64,000 bases of DNA from Halalkalibacter alkaliphilus (lineage in GTDB: Bacteria > Bacillota > Bacilli > Bacillales > Bacillaceae_D): positions 1 to 64,000 of the forward strand of contig NZ_JAKRYL010000014.1 of the NCBI RefSeq assembly GCF_023555415.1. Reading direction: 5' to 3'. Both the position numbers and the translations under genes were made by a program. Shown here piece after piece: positions 52,573 through 61,244 of this stretch (position 1 is the stretch's first letter; each line of letters begins with the position of its first letter). Below the pieces are notes generated by a model that was not told the DNA's origin, searched no databases, and saw only the letters and a list, made by a program, of their open reading frames with translations.

Positions 52573-53682
52573 ATGGCAAATCAAGTAGCAGTTAATGGAA
52601 AGAGTGCATTAGAATGGGCACAAAGAGCAAGTGAAAGTTTAATGAGTCAATATGAACCGATCAAGCTTCCACCAGCGGATAGATGGCATTATCATCAAGG
52701 AGTTTTCTTGTGTGGTGTTCATAGTGTTTGGCAAGAAACGAGGAATGAAGAATACTTTTATTATTTCAAGGAATATGTTGATAAGCTTGTAGATGAACAA
52801 GGGAACTTTTTCTTTGCTAGAGATGAGCTAGATGCAATTCAACCGGGATTACTACTCCTACCTTTATATAATCAAACGGGAGAAGAGCGTTATAAAGTAG
52901 CAGCTACTAAGCTTCGTAATCTACTAAATACGATTAACAAAACAAAAGAAGGCGGCTTTTGGCATAAAGATAAGTACCCTTATCAAATGTGGCTTGATGG
53001 ACTCTACATGGCAGGACCTTTTACACTTCAATATGGTCAGCAATTTGGAGAACCGGAATTAGTAGATTTAGTTTTATATCAAGAATCACTCATGAGAAAG
53101 AATACTAAAGATGAGAAAACAGGACTTTATTTCCATGGATGGGATGAAAGTGGTCAGACACCTTGGCATGTCCCTGGTACAAATACAGCTCCTGAAATTT
53201 GGGGGCGCTCGTTAGGCTGGTATGGATTAGCTGTTGTAGACATAATTGGAATGCTTCCTGATGATCATCCGAAGAAAAAAGAGTTAATTGGTGTGATTCA
53301 AAATCTAATTGAGAACTTGGTTCGTTATCAAGATGAGAAGACAGGGTTGTGGTATCAAGTCATAGATAAAGGCCACCTTGAAGATAACTGGTTAGAAAGT
53401 TCTTGCTCGAGCTTGTTTGTATATACAATCGCTAAAGCTGTAAATCAAGGCTATATCGATGCAAAGTATTTTGAATATGCGAAAAAAGGATATGAAGGAA
53501 TCATTAATCACTGTATTGAAGTAGATGATAAGGATCAAGTTACGCTAACTGGTATTTGTATCGGTACCTCAATCGGGGTTTATGATTATTATGTTGGGCG
53601 CCAAACGAGTGAAAATGACTTGCACGGAGTAGGAGCATTTATCCTAGCGAGTATGCAAATGTACCACAATGAATCAAAATAG
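52573..53682 (+). CDS. yteR: GH105 unsaturated rhamnogalacturonyl hydrolase (YteR/YesR-like)
   Basis: An alpha6/alpha6-barrel hydrolase of 369 residues that removes the unsaturated galacturonate end from rhamnogalacturonan-lyase products. Substrate and catalytic residues are in RWHYHQGVFLCGVHSVW, YQMWLDGLYMAG (catalytic Asp), YFHGWDESG and EIWGRSLGWYGLAV. Cytosolic, no signal peptide. AGGAGGAATGAAC precedes the ATG. YteS- and YteT-like genes follow, as in the B. subtilis yte cluster. Confidence 0.93.
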   Translation: MANQVAVNGKSALEWAQRASESLMSQYEPIKLPPADRWHYHQGVFLCGVHSVWQETRNEEYFYYFKEYVDKLVDEQGNFFFARDELDAIQPGLLLLPLYNQTGEERYKVAATKLRNLLNTINKTKEGGFWHKDKYPYQMWLDGLYMAGPFTLQYGQQFGEPELVDLVLYQESLMRKNTKDEKTGLYFHGWDESGQTPWHVPGTNTAPEIWGRSLGWYGLAVVDIIGMLPDDHPKKKELIGVIQNLIENLVRYQDEKTGLWYQVIDKGHLEDNWLESSCSSLFVYTIAKAVNQGYIDAKYFEYAKKGYEGIINHCIEVDDKDQVTLTGICIGTSIGVYDYYVGRQTSENDLHGVGAFILASMQMYHNESK

Positions 53683-53710
53683 CAAATCAGTACCTTTCTT
53701 CTAATCCGTT

Positions 53711-53746
53711 ACTAGTAGAGAGCATTAAAAATAGCTCTCTACTAGT
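53711..53746. other. Perfect 13-bp hairpin after yteR
   Basis: ACTAGTAGAGAGC (53711-53723) is exactly complementary to GCTCTCTACTAGT (53734-53746). There is no T-tract, so it may be a Rho-type pause, a stabiliser or a protein site. Confidence 0.6.
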
Positions 53747-53799
53747 AGATTAATAATGATATAGTTAAGATAGCTCTTTAAGGAAGGAAGGAAAATGAA

Positions 53800-54333
53800 A
53801 TGAAAGTTCTAGGGAAGATTCTTTTTTTTGTATTTTGTTTGTTGATGATCGTTGGTTGCAATAACAATGATGAAAAATATACATTACTCTTTTTCTCAGA
53901 AATACCGGAATCGGCACAGGATGAAATAGAGGCGGTCGTTAAAGAGGCTATCAATATTGAGGAGACTGATTTTGAACTAAACATGTTTCCGGTAACTTAT
54001 GAAAGATTAGTTGTTGAAATTGCAGGACATAACGGTGATATTTTATTTTTGAAGGAAGAGCTTATGTCAGCCGCGTATGATCCAGTTGGACTCATTCCAT
54101 TAGATGAAGTGATTGATCAAGCTACGTTTGATCAGATTCCAAATGATTATAAAAATGTTCATGATGAAACAGGGAAAACGCATGTTCATGCATTACCAAT
54201 CGATAATGAATCTCCGTTTTTAAAGAGATTAGGAGTAACACTAGACGAGCCTTTGGTGGCTATTATACCCATTTACAGTGAAAATAAAGCGTTTTCAAAA
54301 GAGCTGCTTCGATATATAATAGAGACAAACTAG
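53800..54333 (+). CDS. yteS: YteS-like lipoprotein
   Basis: A small lipoprotein of 177 residues. The signal MKVLGKILFFVFCLLMIVGC puts the lipidated Cys at residue 20, followed by NNNDEKY. The mature part (YTLLFFSEIPESAQDEIEAV; VVEIAGHNGDILFLKEELMS) resembles a truncated periplasmic-binding fold, as in YteS of B. subtilis, which is also beside yteR. Function unknown; perhaps an accessory of the importer. The upstream ATG in AATGAAATG is out of frame. Confidence 0.7.
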   Translation: MKVLGKILFFVFCLLMIVGCNNNDEKYTLLFFSEIPESAQDEIEAVVKEAINIEETDFELNMFPVTYERLVVEIAGHNGDILFLKEELMSAAYDPVGLIPLDEVIDQATFDQIPNDYKNVHDETGKTHVHALPIDNESPFLKRLGVTLDEPLVAIIPIYSENKAFSKELLRYIIETN

Positions 54334-54357
54334 TTTGCTAGAAAGAAAGGAGGAAAC

Positions 54358-55020
54358 ATGATGGAAATGAATGGATTTATGGGTAGCTTTTATCGAGCGA
54401 GCGTATTTATTTCGAAGCTGGCCTATATTAATATACTCTGGATCATGTTTACCTTAATGGGATTAGTTATTTTTGGATTTATGCCAGCAACAGTTGCAAT
54501 GTTTGCTGTTACGAGAAAATGGATCAATGGATCAGGAGATTTTCCGCTTTTTAAGACGTTTTGGGGTTACTATAAATCAGAACTTGTTAAATCGAATATA
54601 TTTGGAATCTTCTTCGTTTTTATCGGTTATATTCTTTATATGAATTTTATCCTCGTGCCGGAACAGGTGCTTTGGATGACAGTATTAAGATATATTTTCC
54701 TTGTTATTAGCATAGTATATCTCATTACGTTGCTTACTTTTTTCCCAACGTACGTTCAACTTAATTTAAAAGGGACTAATTATTTAAAAACATCGCTATT
54801 GCTCGGTTTGGCTTATCCTCAATATGTCGTTTTGATGGTTGCTGGAATTGTTGGTATTCAGTATTTAATGATGTTTTTACCAGGGTTAATACTATTTTTC
54901 GCAGCTAGTTTAATCTGTTATGTAATGACATGGGTTATGAGAATAGTCTTTAAAAATGTTGAAAAAAAGAACCAACAGTTTGAAGAAGAGCAAGCAGCAA
55001 GAGAAGTAGAGGTCATGTAG
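54358..55020 (+). CDS. yesL: YesL-family membrane protein (DUF624)
   Basis: A membrane protein of 220 residues with about five hydrophobic segments. The N-terminal NGFMGSFYRASVFISKLAYIN and the following MFTLMGLVIFGFMPATVAMF are characteristic of DUF624 (YesL). Members always sit next to YesM/YesN/YesS or LplABC-type sugar loci; the mechanism is unknown. Two adjacent ATGs (54358 and 54361) share AAGGAGG; the second has better spacing. It lies 24 bp after the yteS-like gene. Confidence 0.85.
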   Translation: MMEMNGFMGSFYRASVFISKLAYINILWIMFTLMGLVIFGFMPATVAMFAVTRKWINGSGDFPLFKTFWGYYKSELVKSNIFGIFFVFIGYILYMNFILVPEQVLWMTVLRYIFLVISIVYLITLLTFFPTYVQLNLKGTNYLKTSLLLGLAYPQYVVLMVAGIVGIQYLMMFLPGLILFFAASLICYVMTWVMRIVFKNVEKKNQQFEEEQAAREVEVM

Positions 55021-55028
55021 TTTGATTA

Positions 55029-55054
55029 GGGTGAATCATGTAATAGATTCACCC
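55029..55054. terminator. Hairpin after yesL
   Basis: GGGTGAATC (55029-55037) pairs with GATTCACCC (55046-55054); no strong T-tract. It may partially separate yesL from the next, KdgR-controlled gene. Confidence 0.55.
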
Positions 55055-55070
55055 TCTATAAAAAAGAATA

Positions 55071-55086
55071 ATAACAACGTTGTTAA
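55071..55086. promoter_or_regulatory. KdgR operator at the yteT-like gene
   Basis: ATAACAACGTTGTTAA, one base from the uxaC palindrome, lies 11 bases before the start codon and directly abuts the AAGGAG ribosome site. Confidence 0.7.
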
Positions 55087-55097
55087 GGAGTGGCAGA

Positions 55098-56381
55098 ATG
55101 AAAAGAATTGTTGTTTGCGGACTAAGTAATCGAGCCATGCAAATGTTTATTAAACCAATCTTAACAAAGTTCTCACAGGAAAACGAGATTGTTGGTTTAT
55201 TAGATCAAGATGAGAGACGAGGGGATCTCATTTATGAGAGGTTTCCAGAGTTAAGGGACGTTCCTTACTATAGCCCTGAGGCATTTTCTGAAATGATTTC
55301 TAAAACTAGGCCGACAACTGTTATTGTCACGAGTCGAGATGATACACATGTTGATTATATATTACAAGGTCTCAAATATGATTTGGATATCATTTGTGAA
55401 AAGCCAATGGTCATTACAAGCCAAGATGCAAGAAGAGTGATGGAAGCTGAAGAGAGTAGCAAAGGGAAAGTAACTGTAGCTTTTAATTATCGATACAATC
55501 CATTTCACCGAAAAATAAAAGAAATAATTCTAGAAGGGAAGATCGGAAAAATTACGTCTATTGATTTGAATTGGTATATCGATACGTACCATGGATCGAG
55601 CTATTTTAAACGATGGAACCGAATGAGGAAGCACTCCGGAGGGTTATCCGTTCATAAATCTACGCATCATTTTGATTTAGTGAATTGGTGGATTGATCAA
55701 AAGCCAGTTGAGGTCTTTGCGTACGGTGATTTACATTATTACGGTAAACATGGGGAAGAAAATCCAAGTCAGATCGATAACCGCTACTGTGGTACATGTA
55801 CGGAGAAGTTATTATGCAATTACTATTCTCGCTGGAACAATCGTACAAATTCAGAAGTAGTGAAAGATGATCATGTAAAAGCAGAAGTGGAACAGAATTA
55901 TACGAATTACCGGCCTGATGCATGTATTTTCGATCATGAAATTGAGATTGAAGATACATATGTTGCAACAGTGAAATACAATCAAGGTGCCTTGTTAAGC
56001 TACTCAATCAATTTTTCGTTGCCTTATGAAGGGTATCGACTTGCGATTAATGGAACAAAGGGAAGGATCGAAACCCAAGAATTTCATGAACTCAGCCGTA
56101 TTCCTTTTCCAGTTCCTGAACAAACAATTGACTATTTTCCGTTGTTTGGGTCAAAAGAAATCATTCATGTTGTCCAAAATGAGGGCGGTCATGGAGGTGG
56201 AGATCCATTGATTCAAGAAGATCTCTTTTTAGGAATAGATTCTAGTAGAAAATATGAAATTTTAGCAGGATCACGCGCTGGTGCTTATTCAATTGCTGTT
56301 GGAGAAGGAGTCTGGAAATCTAGCAAGGAGAATAAACCAATTCGGATCGATCAATTATTAGAGAACTATATATATGAATAA
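55098..56381 (+). CDS. yteT: Gfo/Idh/MocA oxidoreductase (YteT-like)
   Basis: A NAD(P)-dependent sugar oxidoreductase of 427 residues. The nucleotide-binding start is RIVVCGLSNRAMQMFIKP, the EKP motif is IICEKPMVIT and a catalytic-domain His lies in KSTHHFDLVNWW. It has extra Cys residues (RYCGTCTEKLLCNYYSRW), hinting at a bound metal, as in the YteT group. ATG 55098 follows TTAAGGAG; a longer frame with TTG overlaps the operator and is rejected. It probably modifies an uronate or glycoside inside the cell. Confidence 0.85.
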   Translation: MKRIVVCGLSNRAMQMFIKPILTKFSQENEIVGLLDQDERRGDLIYERFPELRDVPYYSPEAFSEMISKTRPTTVIVTSRDDTHVDYILQGLKYDLDIICEKPMVITSQDARRVMEAEESSKGKVTVAFNYRYNPFHRKIKEIILEGKIGKITSIDLNWYIDTYHGSSYFKRWNRMRKHSGGLSVHKSTHHFDLVNWWIDQKPVEVFAYGDLHYYGKHGEENPSQIDNRYCGTCTEKLLCNYYSRWNNRTNSEVVKDDHVKAEVEQNYTNYRPDACIFDHEIEIEDTYVATVKYNQGALLSYSINFSLPYEGYRLAINGTKGRIETQEFHELSRIPFPVPEQTIDYFPLFGSKEIIHVVQNEGGHGGGDPLIQEDLFLGIDSSRKYEILAGSRAGAYSIAVGEGVWKSSKENKPIRIDQLLENYIYE

Positions 56382-56410
56382 TTTACAAAATTCAAACTGG
56401 AGGGGTTAAG

Positions 56411-57364
56411 ATGGATGTTGTAACAATTGGAGAGTCAATGGCTGTGTTTAGTCCTGAGTCATCGCCGTTAATGAGATATGCAGCAACGTATTCGCGTAAA
56501 TTTGGTGGAGCTGAATCAAATGTAGCGATTGGCTTAACGAGGCTTGGTCATGAAGTAGGATGGATAAGCAAAGTAGGAAACGATGAATTAGGAAAGGGCT
56601 TGCTCTCTTTTATTCGTGGAGAGGGAATTGATGTTAGTCAGGTGAAGGTAGATGGGAGGGCCCCAACAGGTTTGTATTTTAAGGAAGTAAGAAATGCAAG
56701 CAATGTAAAGGTTGAATATTATCGCAAAGGTTCAGCAGCAAGTCAATTACATGTTACGGATTTAGATGAACAGTATATTGCAAATGCAAAATATATTCAC
56801 ATAACAGGGATTACTCCAGCTCTTAGCGAGAGCTGCTATGAGACCGTTATGAAAATGATTCAGATCGCTAAAGACAACGGCGTAAAGATTGTATTCGACC
56901 CTAATTTACGAAAAAAACTGTGGTCTGAAGAACGCGCGAGAGAAGTATTACTTGAAATTGCTTCAAAATCAGATATTGTCATGCCAGGAATTTCCGAAGG
57001 GGAGTTTATGTTTGGAGAAAGAGATGTAGAATCATTAGGTCAGACGTTTTTAGAACATGGAGCTTCACTAGTAGTTATGAAAGTCGGTGAAAAGGGAGCC
57101 TATTACTTTACAAAAGAACAAAGTGAGCTTGTACCTGGTTTCCCTGTCGATCAAGTAGTTGATCCTGTTGGAGCCGGAGATGGCTTTGCTGCAGGAGTGA
57201 TCTCTGGTTTATTAGATCAATTACCTTTGTATCAAGCGGTTGAACGTGGAAACGCAGTTGGAGCGATGGCTGTACAAATTCCGGGTGATTTTGAAGGATT
57301 GCCAAGTAGAGAAGAAATTCATCAGTTTCTCTACGGGGCAGAATTAGAGGATATTAGCAGATAA
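56411..57364 (+). CDS. kdgK: 2-keto-3-deoxygluconate kinase
   Basis: A PfkB/ribokinase-family kinase of 317 residues phosphorylating KDG to KDPG. The substrate-binding FGGAESNVAIGLTRLG near the start, the anion-hole and catalytic Asp motif DPVGAGDGFAAGVISG and FDPNLRKKLW are intact. TGGAGGGG precedes the ATG and it follows the yteT-like gene by 29 bp. It links both the Kdu and the Uxa branches to KdgA. Confidence 0.95.
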   Translation: MDVVTIGESMAVFSPESSPLMRYAATYSRKFGGAESNVAIGLTRLGHEVGWISKVGNDELGKGLLSFIRGEGIDVSQVKVDGRAPTGLYFKEVRNASNVKVEYYRKGSAASQLHVTDLDEQYIANAKYIHITGITPALSESCYETVMKMIQIAKDNGVKIVFDPNLRKKLWSEERAREVLLEIASKSDIVMPGISEGEFMFGERDVESLGQTFLEHGASLVVMKVGEKGAYYFTKEQSELVPGFPVDQVVDPVGAGDGFAAGVISGLLDQLPLYQAVERGNAVGAMAVQIPGDFEGLPSREEIHQFLYGAELEDISR

Positions 57365-57475
57365 AAAAGAGGCTGTAACAAATGTCCGGAACAAAAGCGG
57401 AAATGGCGCCGTTCGCTACTCAGCTTGCGAGAAAGGCCTAATCCTTACAAGGGAGTGAGACTCCGATTATTGCTT
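57365..57475. repeat. Decayed repetitive element downstream of kdgK
   Basis: The stretch starts AAAAAAGAGGCTGTAAC, similar to the start of the terminator at 41624, then holds a GC-richer piece (CGGAAATGGCGCCGTTCG, GGAGTGAGACTCC) unlike the AT-rich surroundings. Comparable fragments occur as dispersed intergenic repeats in Bacillaceae; no open frame here. Confidence 0.35.
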
Positions 57476-57517
57476 AGGGGGTGCCAAAAAGTCTGTTTTT
57501 GACTTTTGACACCCCCT
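57476..57517. terminator. Terminator between kdgK and kdgR (dispersed hairpin family)
   Basis: AGGGGGTGCCAAAAAGTC (57476-57493) pairs with GACTTTTGACACCCCCT (57501-57517). It lies between converging genes and resembles the hairpins at 8646 and 23012. Confidence 0.85.
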
Positions 57518-57530
57518 AATACTCGTTTAA

Positions 57531-58526
57531 TCAGTCATACCACCCAAAAGGAGCACAAGAGTTAGCAATATTTAATTCAGGATCTAAAATAATGGAGTCT
57601 TGAATGTCATTCCCTTCTATGATAGATAGAAGGGCTTCATTAATTTGCTTGGCAATTCTAGTTACAGGTACACCTACAGTAGATAACGTTACCTCTAAGT
57701 TGTCTGACTGTGGAATATTGTCATAGCTAATAATAGAGAGATCCTTTGGCACGTAAAGAGCTAGTTCGCTAGTTGCTCGAAGAATCCCGCGTGTTAAATC
57801 ATAGCTCCCGCTAATTATGGCTGTTATATCCGTATTATTTGATAGTAAAGTTTTTGCAGCATGATATCCGTCATGAACTTCTAGACCATTAGTAGGGATT
57901 ACTAAGTCAGGTAATTCGGAAGCTTGTTTAACGTTCATCGCTTCAAAAAAACCGATTGCTTTCTCTTTTTGAAGAGGATCAACGTCTGATAAGTCACCTA
58001 TAAAAGCAATTTTCTTATGACCAATTTCTTGTAAGTAATTCACAGCTAATTTAATTGCCTTTCTTCGATTGACATCAATCGTTGGATACGTTGAGTTTTC
58101 TTTCAGTCCGTAATAAAGAATCGGAACGGTTGTCTGAATAGAAGAGTCACTAAGAACGGATTTATTTTCTCCGAAAACTAAGATAGCGTCTACTTGAAAC
58201 CGGTTGAATGTAGCAATCGCTGATTCAACTTTGTTTATAGACAAAAGTGTTGTATAGGATTTTTCTTCTAAAAGGTCGTTGATTTTTGTAATCAAAATTG
58301 ACGGGGCGATTCTTTCGACACTTGGCCAAACGACTCCGATTGTATACGACTTTTTTTGCACAAGGCTTCTTGCCGCTACGTTCGGTTGATACCCTAATTC
58401 TTCTGCTATTTTCATAATTTTTATTTTCGTCGGTTTTTTCACTAATGGACTGTCTCTTAAAGCCTTTGATACCGTTGAGTAGCTTACTCCTGCATGCTTG
58501 GCTATATCCTTTATTGTTACCCCCAT
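57531..58526 (-). CDS. kdgR: LacI-family regulator KdgR
   Basis: A LacI-type repressor of 331 residues. HTH MGVTIKDIAKHAGVSYSTVS with the hinge helix NVAARSLVQKK, then the ribose-binding-type core (VDAILVFGENK, HKKIAFIGDLSD, LSIISYDNIPQS). B. subtilis KdgR represses kdg and kdu/uxa genes and acts with KDG; here the operator palindrome is present at this gene's own start and at five other genes of the locus. GGAGGCGGACT precedes ATG 58526. It is transcribed away from the divergent transporter and converges on kdgK. Confidence 0.88.
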   Translation of the reverse strand: MGVTIKDIAKHAGVSYSTVSKALRDSPLVKKPTKIKIMKIAEELGYQPNVAARSLVQKKSYTIGVVWPSVERIAPSILITKINDLLEEKSYTTLLSINKVESAIATFNRFQVDAILVFGENKSVLSDSSIQTTVPILYYGLKENSTYPTIDVNRRKAIKLAVNYLQEIGHKKIAFIGDLSDVDPLQKEKAIGFFEAMNVKQASELPDLVIPTNGLEVHDGYHAAKTLLSNNTDITAIISGSYDLTRGILRATSELALYVPKDLSIISYDNIPQSDNLEVTLSTVGVPVTRIAKQINEALLSIIEGNDIQDSIILDPELNIANSCAPFGWYD

Positions 58527-58544
58527 AGTCCGCCTCCATTTAAA

Positions 58545-58560
58545 ATTACAACGTTGTTAA
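58545..58560. promoter_or_regulatory. KdgR operator in the kdgR/BASS-transporter intergenic region
   Basis: ATTACAACGTTGTTAA (58545-58560), 19 bases upstream of the kdgR start. It can repress kdgR itself and perhaps the divergent transporter. Confidence 0.75.
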
Positions 58561-58639
58561 TCTATTTACTTATTATATCAAAGTAAAGTAAGATTTATAA
58601 GTGAAACGTACGAGTGGAATTAAAGTGAGGAGTATGAGT

Positions 58640-59608
58640 ATGATTCAGACTATAAATCAGCATTTAGAAAAAGCGATGCCCTTTATAACACCAAGTAGTG
58701 TCGTGTTAGGTTTGGTTTTATCCAATTACATTCAGTCGTGGGTTGCTTTCGTGCCATGGGTTTTTGCCTTTATTACATTATCGAGTAGCATTGGGGTACG
58801 AATAGAAAAGATTAAGACTGCGATAATACATCCGAAACCAATTTTTCTCTCACTAGGGATCATTCAACTTCTAATGCCATTTATTGCATTTCTGTTAGGA
58901 CATTTGTTTTTTCCAAATGATTATTTAACCGTTGTAGGATTAATTATTGCCTTTATCATTCCAACAGGGGTAATCAGTTTGATGTGGGTTTCAATTTATA
59001 AAGGAAATTCCTCTGTTTCTTTATTAATTGTCTTAGTGAACACACTTTTAGCCCCATTTGTTATCCCATTTTCTTTGCACCTGTTAGTTGGTGCGAGTAT
59101 TGACATTAATACATGGAGTTTAATGTCAAATTTGTTTTTAATGATTGTAATTCCATCATTATTAGGAATTGCTTTAAATTATATTCCTGCGCTAAAGACG
59201 AAAGATGTGAAAGGGACACTCGCTCCTTTTTCAAAATTTGGCTTGTTTTTTGTTATTGCCGTTAATAGTTCCGTAGCAGCTCCTGTTTTAAGCTTTGATT
59301 GGAAACTTATCTCTATTGCAATAATCGTTTTTTGTATTGCATCACTAGGTTATTTACTTGGTGTCGTTTTAGGGAGACTCTTAAAATTTGAAAACGATGT
59401 AATCATAAGCTTATTGTTTAATAGCGGAATGAGAAATATAAGTGTAGGGGCGACTATAGCTATTTTATATTTTCCAGCTCCTGTGTCCGTACCTATTGTC
59501 CTCGGAACGCTTTTTCAACAAACGTTGGCAGCATTTTATGGTCGGATTCTTTCGAATTACTTACAGAAGAAAGAGCAAGATCAAAAGCAGTATAAGCTAG
59601 TAAATTAA
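58640..59608 (+). CDS. Bile-acid:sodium-symporter family transporter (BASS)
   Basis: A membrane protein of 322 residues with nine to ten hydrophobic segments of the SBF/BASS fold (FITPSSVVLGLVLSNY; IIAFIIPTGVISLMWVSIY; the sodium-site-like FNSGMRNISVGATIAILYF). ATG 58640 has AGGAG at seven bases; a 13-residue longer GTG start is less likely. It is divergent from kdgR and precedes uxaA, so it probably imports a uronate or 2-keto-3-deoxygluconate with sodium, although KdgT and ExuT of other bacteria belong to different families. The substrate is inferred. Confidence 0.75.
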   Translation: MIQTINQHLEKAMPFITPSSVVLGLVLSNYIQSWVAFVPWVFAFITLSSSIGVRIEKIKTAIIHPKPIFLSLGIIQLLMPFIAFLLGHLFFPNDYLTVVGLIIAFIIPTGVISLMWVSIYKGNSSVSLLIVLVNTLLAPFVIPFSLHLLVGASIDINTWSLMSNLFLMIVIPSLLGIALNYIPALKTKDVKGTLAPFSKFGLFFVIAVNSSVAAPVLSFDWKLISIAIIVFCIASLGYLLGVVLGRLLKFENDVIISLLFNSGMRNISVGATIAILYFPAPVSVPIVLGTLFQQTLAAFYGRILSNYLQKKEQDQKQYKLVN

Positions 59609-59619
59609 TTTTTTCTTAA

Positions 59620-59668
59620 TTGACAATTACCGCTCCCTTTTATAAAATTAAAATAACAACGTTGTTAT
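59620..59668 (+). promoter_or_regulatory. Promoter and KdgR operator of uxaA
   Basis: TTGACA (59620-59625) with TATAAAAT at 59641-59648 gives a promoter with a 15-17-base spacer. The perfect palindrome ATAACAACGTTGTTAT (59653-59668) lies over the transcription start, an ideal repression position. Confidence 0.75.
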
Positions 59669-59709
59669 TTTTCTTTAAACTCTATGAAAATAATAAAAAG
59701 GAGGTCAAT

Positions 59710-61206
59710 ATGAGCTCAAATTATCTTTTAGTTAATAAGGCTGATAATGTAGTTGTCACACTTAAAAATTATGAAGCTGGGGAGACCCTGCAATTTGAAG
59801 ATAGAAACATTCTTTTAAAGGTTGCTGTTCCAACCGGCCATAAAGTAGCGGTAGCACCAATTAAAAAGGGTCAAGATGTAAGGAAGTATGGATTTCCAAT
59901 TGGGCATGCAACAGAAACGATTGAAGTGGGGGATTGGGTCCATACTCATAACACGAAAACGAATTTATCAGGAACATTAGAATATACGTATACTCCAAAC
60001 AAAACCTCTCATTCAATTAGTCAAGCAGAGCAACGAACGTTTAAAGGTTATGTTCGAGCAAATGGCGAGATTGGAATTCGAAATGAAGTTTGGATTATAA
60101 ACACAGTAGGCTGTATTAATAAAACGGCGGAGCTTTTGGCGAAGACGGCTGATAGTCAGTACAGGGGCGAGGGAATTGACGGTGTATATCATTACCCGCA
60201 TCTGTTTGGCTGTTCTCAACTCGGGGATGACCTTCATAATACGCAGAAGATATTAAGTAATCTCGTACATCATCCTAATGCTGCAGGTATTCTAGTACTT
60301 GGTTTAGGGTGTGAGAACAATCATATTGCTGAATTCAAAAAAGTGATTGGTGATTTTGATGAGAACAAAGTGAGATTCTTAAGCGTACAAGAAGCTGATG
60401 ATGAGTTAGAGGAAGGATTAGAACTACTTGATGAGATTGTTTCCTATGCGAAAACGTTCACACGTGAAGATGTGCCTGTATCAAAGTTAAAAGTCGGTTT
60501 GAAATGTGGAGGCTCTGACGGGTTTTCAGGAATTACAGCGAACCCACTTGTAGGGTCCTTTTCGGATAAATTAATCGAACATGGAGGTACATCGATTTTA
60601 ACAGAAGTACCTGAAATGTTTGGAGCAGAAACACTTCTCATGAATCGGGCAAAAAATGAAAAGGTTTTCAGTATGATTGTTGATTTAGTCAATGACTTTA
60701 AAGAATACTTTATAAAGCATGACCAAGTAGTCTATGAAAATCCATCACCAGGTAATAAAAAAGGTGGTATTACAACGTTAGAAGAAAAGTCACTTGGCTG
60801 TGTTCAAAAAGGAGGATTCTCTCCTGTCAACGATGTATTGCCATACGGAGGACGCGTAACGGAGCCTGGGTTAAATTTAGTTCAAGGACCTGGGAATGAT
60901 CTTGTATCGGTTACAGCGTTAGCAGCTTCAGGAGCACATATTGTCATTTTTACAACAGGAAGAGGAACTCCGTTTGGTGGACCTGTTCCAACAGTAAAAA
61001 TGTCAACGAACAGTAAGCTCTTTGAGAAGAAGAAAAACTGGATTGACTTCAATGCTGGTGAACTTATTTATGGAAAAGAATTGGATGAATTGACAGATCA
61101 ATTGTTTGATTACATCATTGAATTAGCTTCAGGAGACGTTCGTACAAATAATGAAAAGAACGGATTTAAAGAGATTTCCATCTTTAAAGATGGTGTCATT
61201 TTATAA
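59710..61206 (+). CDS. uxaA: Altronate dehydratase UxaA
   Basis: An Fe-dependent dehydratase of 498 residues making KDG from altronate. The N-terminal SAF domain ends near residue 92 (DWVHTHNTKTNLSG), then the catalytic part begins with GYVRANGEIGIRNEVWIINT and carries Cys residues in HPNAAGILVLGLGCENN, GLKCGGSDGFSG and KGGFSPVNDVLPYG. AAAGGAGG precedes ATG 59710; the longer frame starts at a promoter element and is rejected. It forms an operon with uxaB. Confidence 0.96.
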   Translation: MSSNYLLVNKADNVVVTLKNYEAGETLQFEDRNILLKVAVPTGHKVAVAPIKKGQDVRKYGFPIGHATETIEVGDWVHTHNTKTNLSGTLEYTYTPNKTSHSISQAEQRTFKGYVRANGEIGIRNEVWIINTVGCINKTAELLAKTADSQYRGEGIDGVYHYPHLFGCSQLGDDLHNTQKILSNLVHHPNAAGILVLGLGCENNHIAEFKKVIGDFDENKVRFLSVQEADDELEEGLELLDEIVSYAKTFTREDVPVSKLKVGLKCGGSDGFSGITANPLVGSFSDKLIEHGGTSILTEVPEMFGAETLLMNRAKNEKVFSMIVDLVNDFKEYFIKHDQVVYENPSPGNKKGGITTLEEKSLGCVQKGGFSPVNDVLPYGGRVTEPGLNLVQGPGNDLVSVTALAASGAHIVIFTTGRGTPFGGPVPTVKMSTNSKLFEKKKNWIDFNAGELIYGKELDELTDQLFDYIIELASGDVRTNNEKNGFKEISIFKDGVIL

Positions 61207-61244
61207 TTCTTTTTCGCAAACTCAACTAAGGAGTGATTTTTTAG

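Noticed and set aside
59620-59709. N-terminal extension of uxaA
   Set aside because: The extension covers the promoter and operator; AAAGGAGG and ATG at 59710 fit the known UxaA N-terminus.
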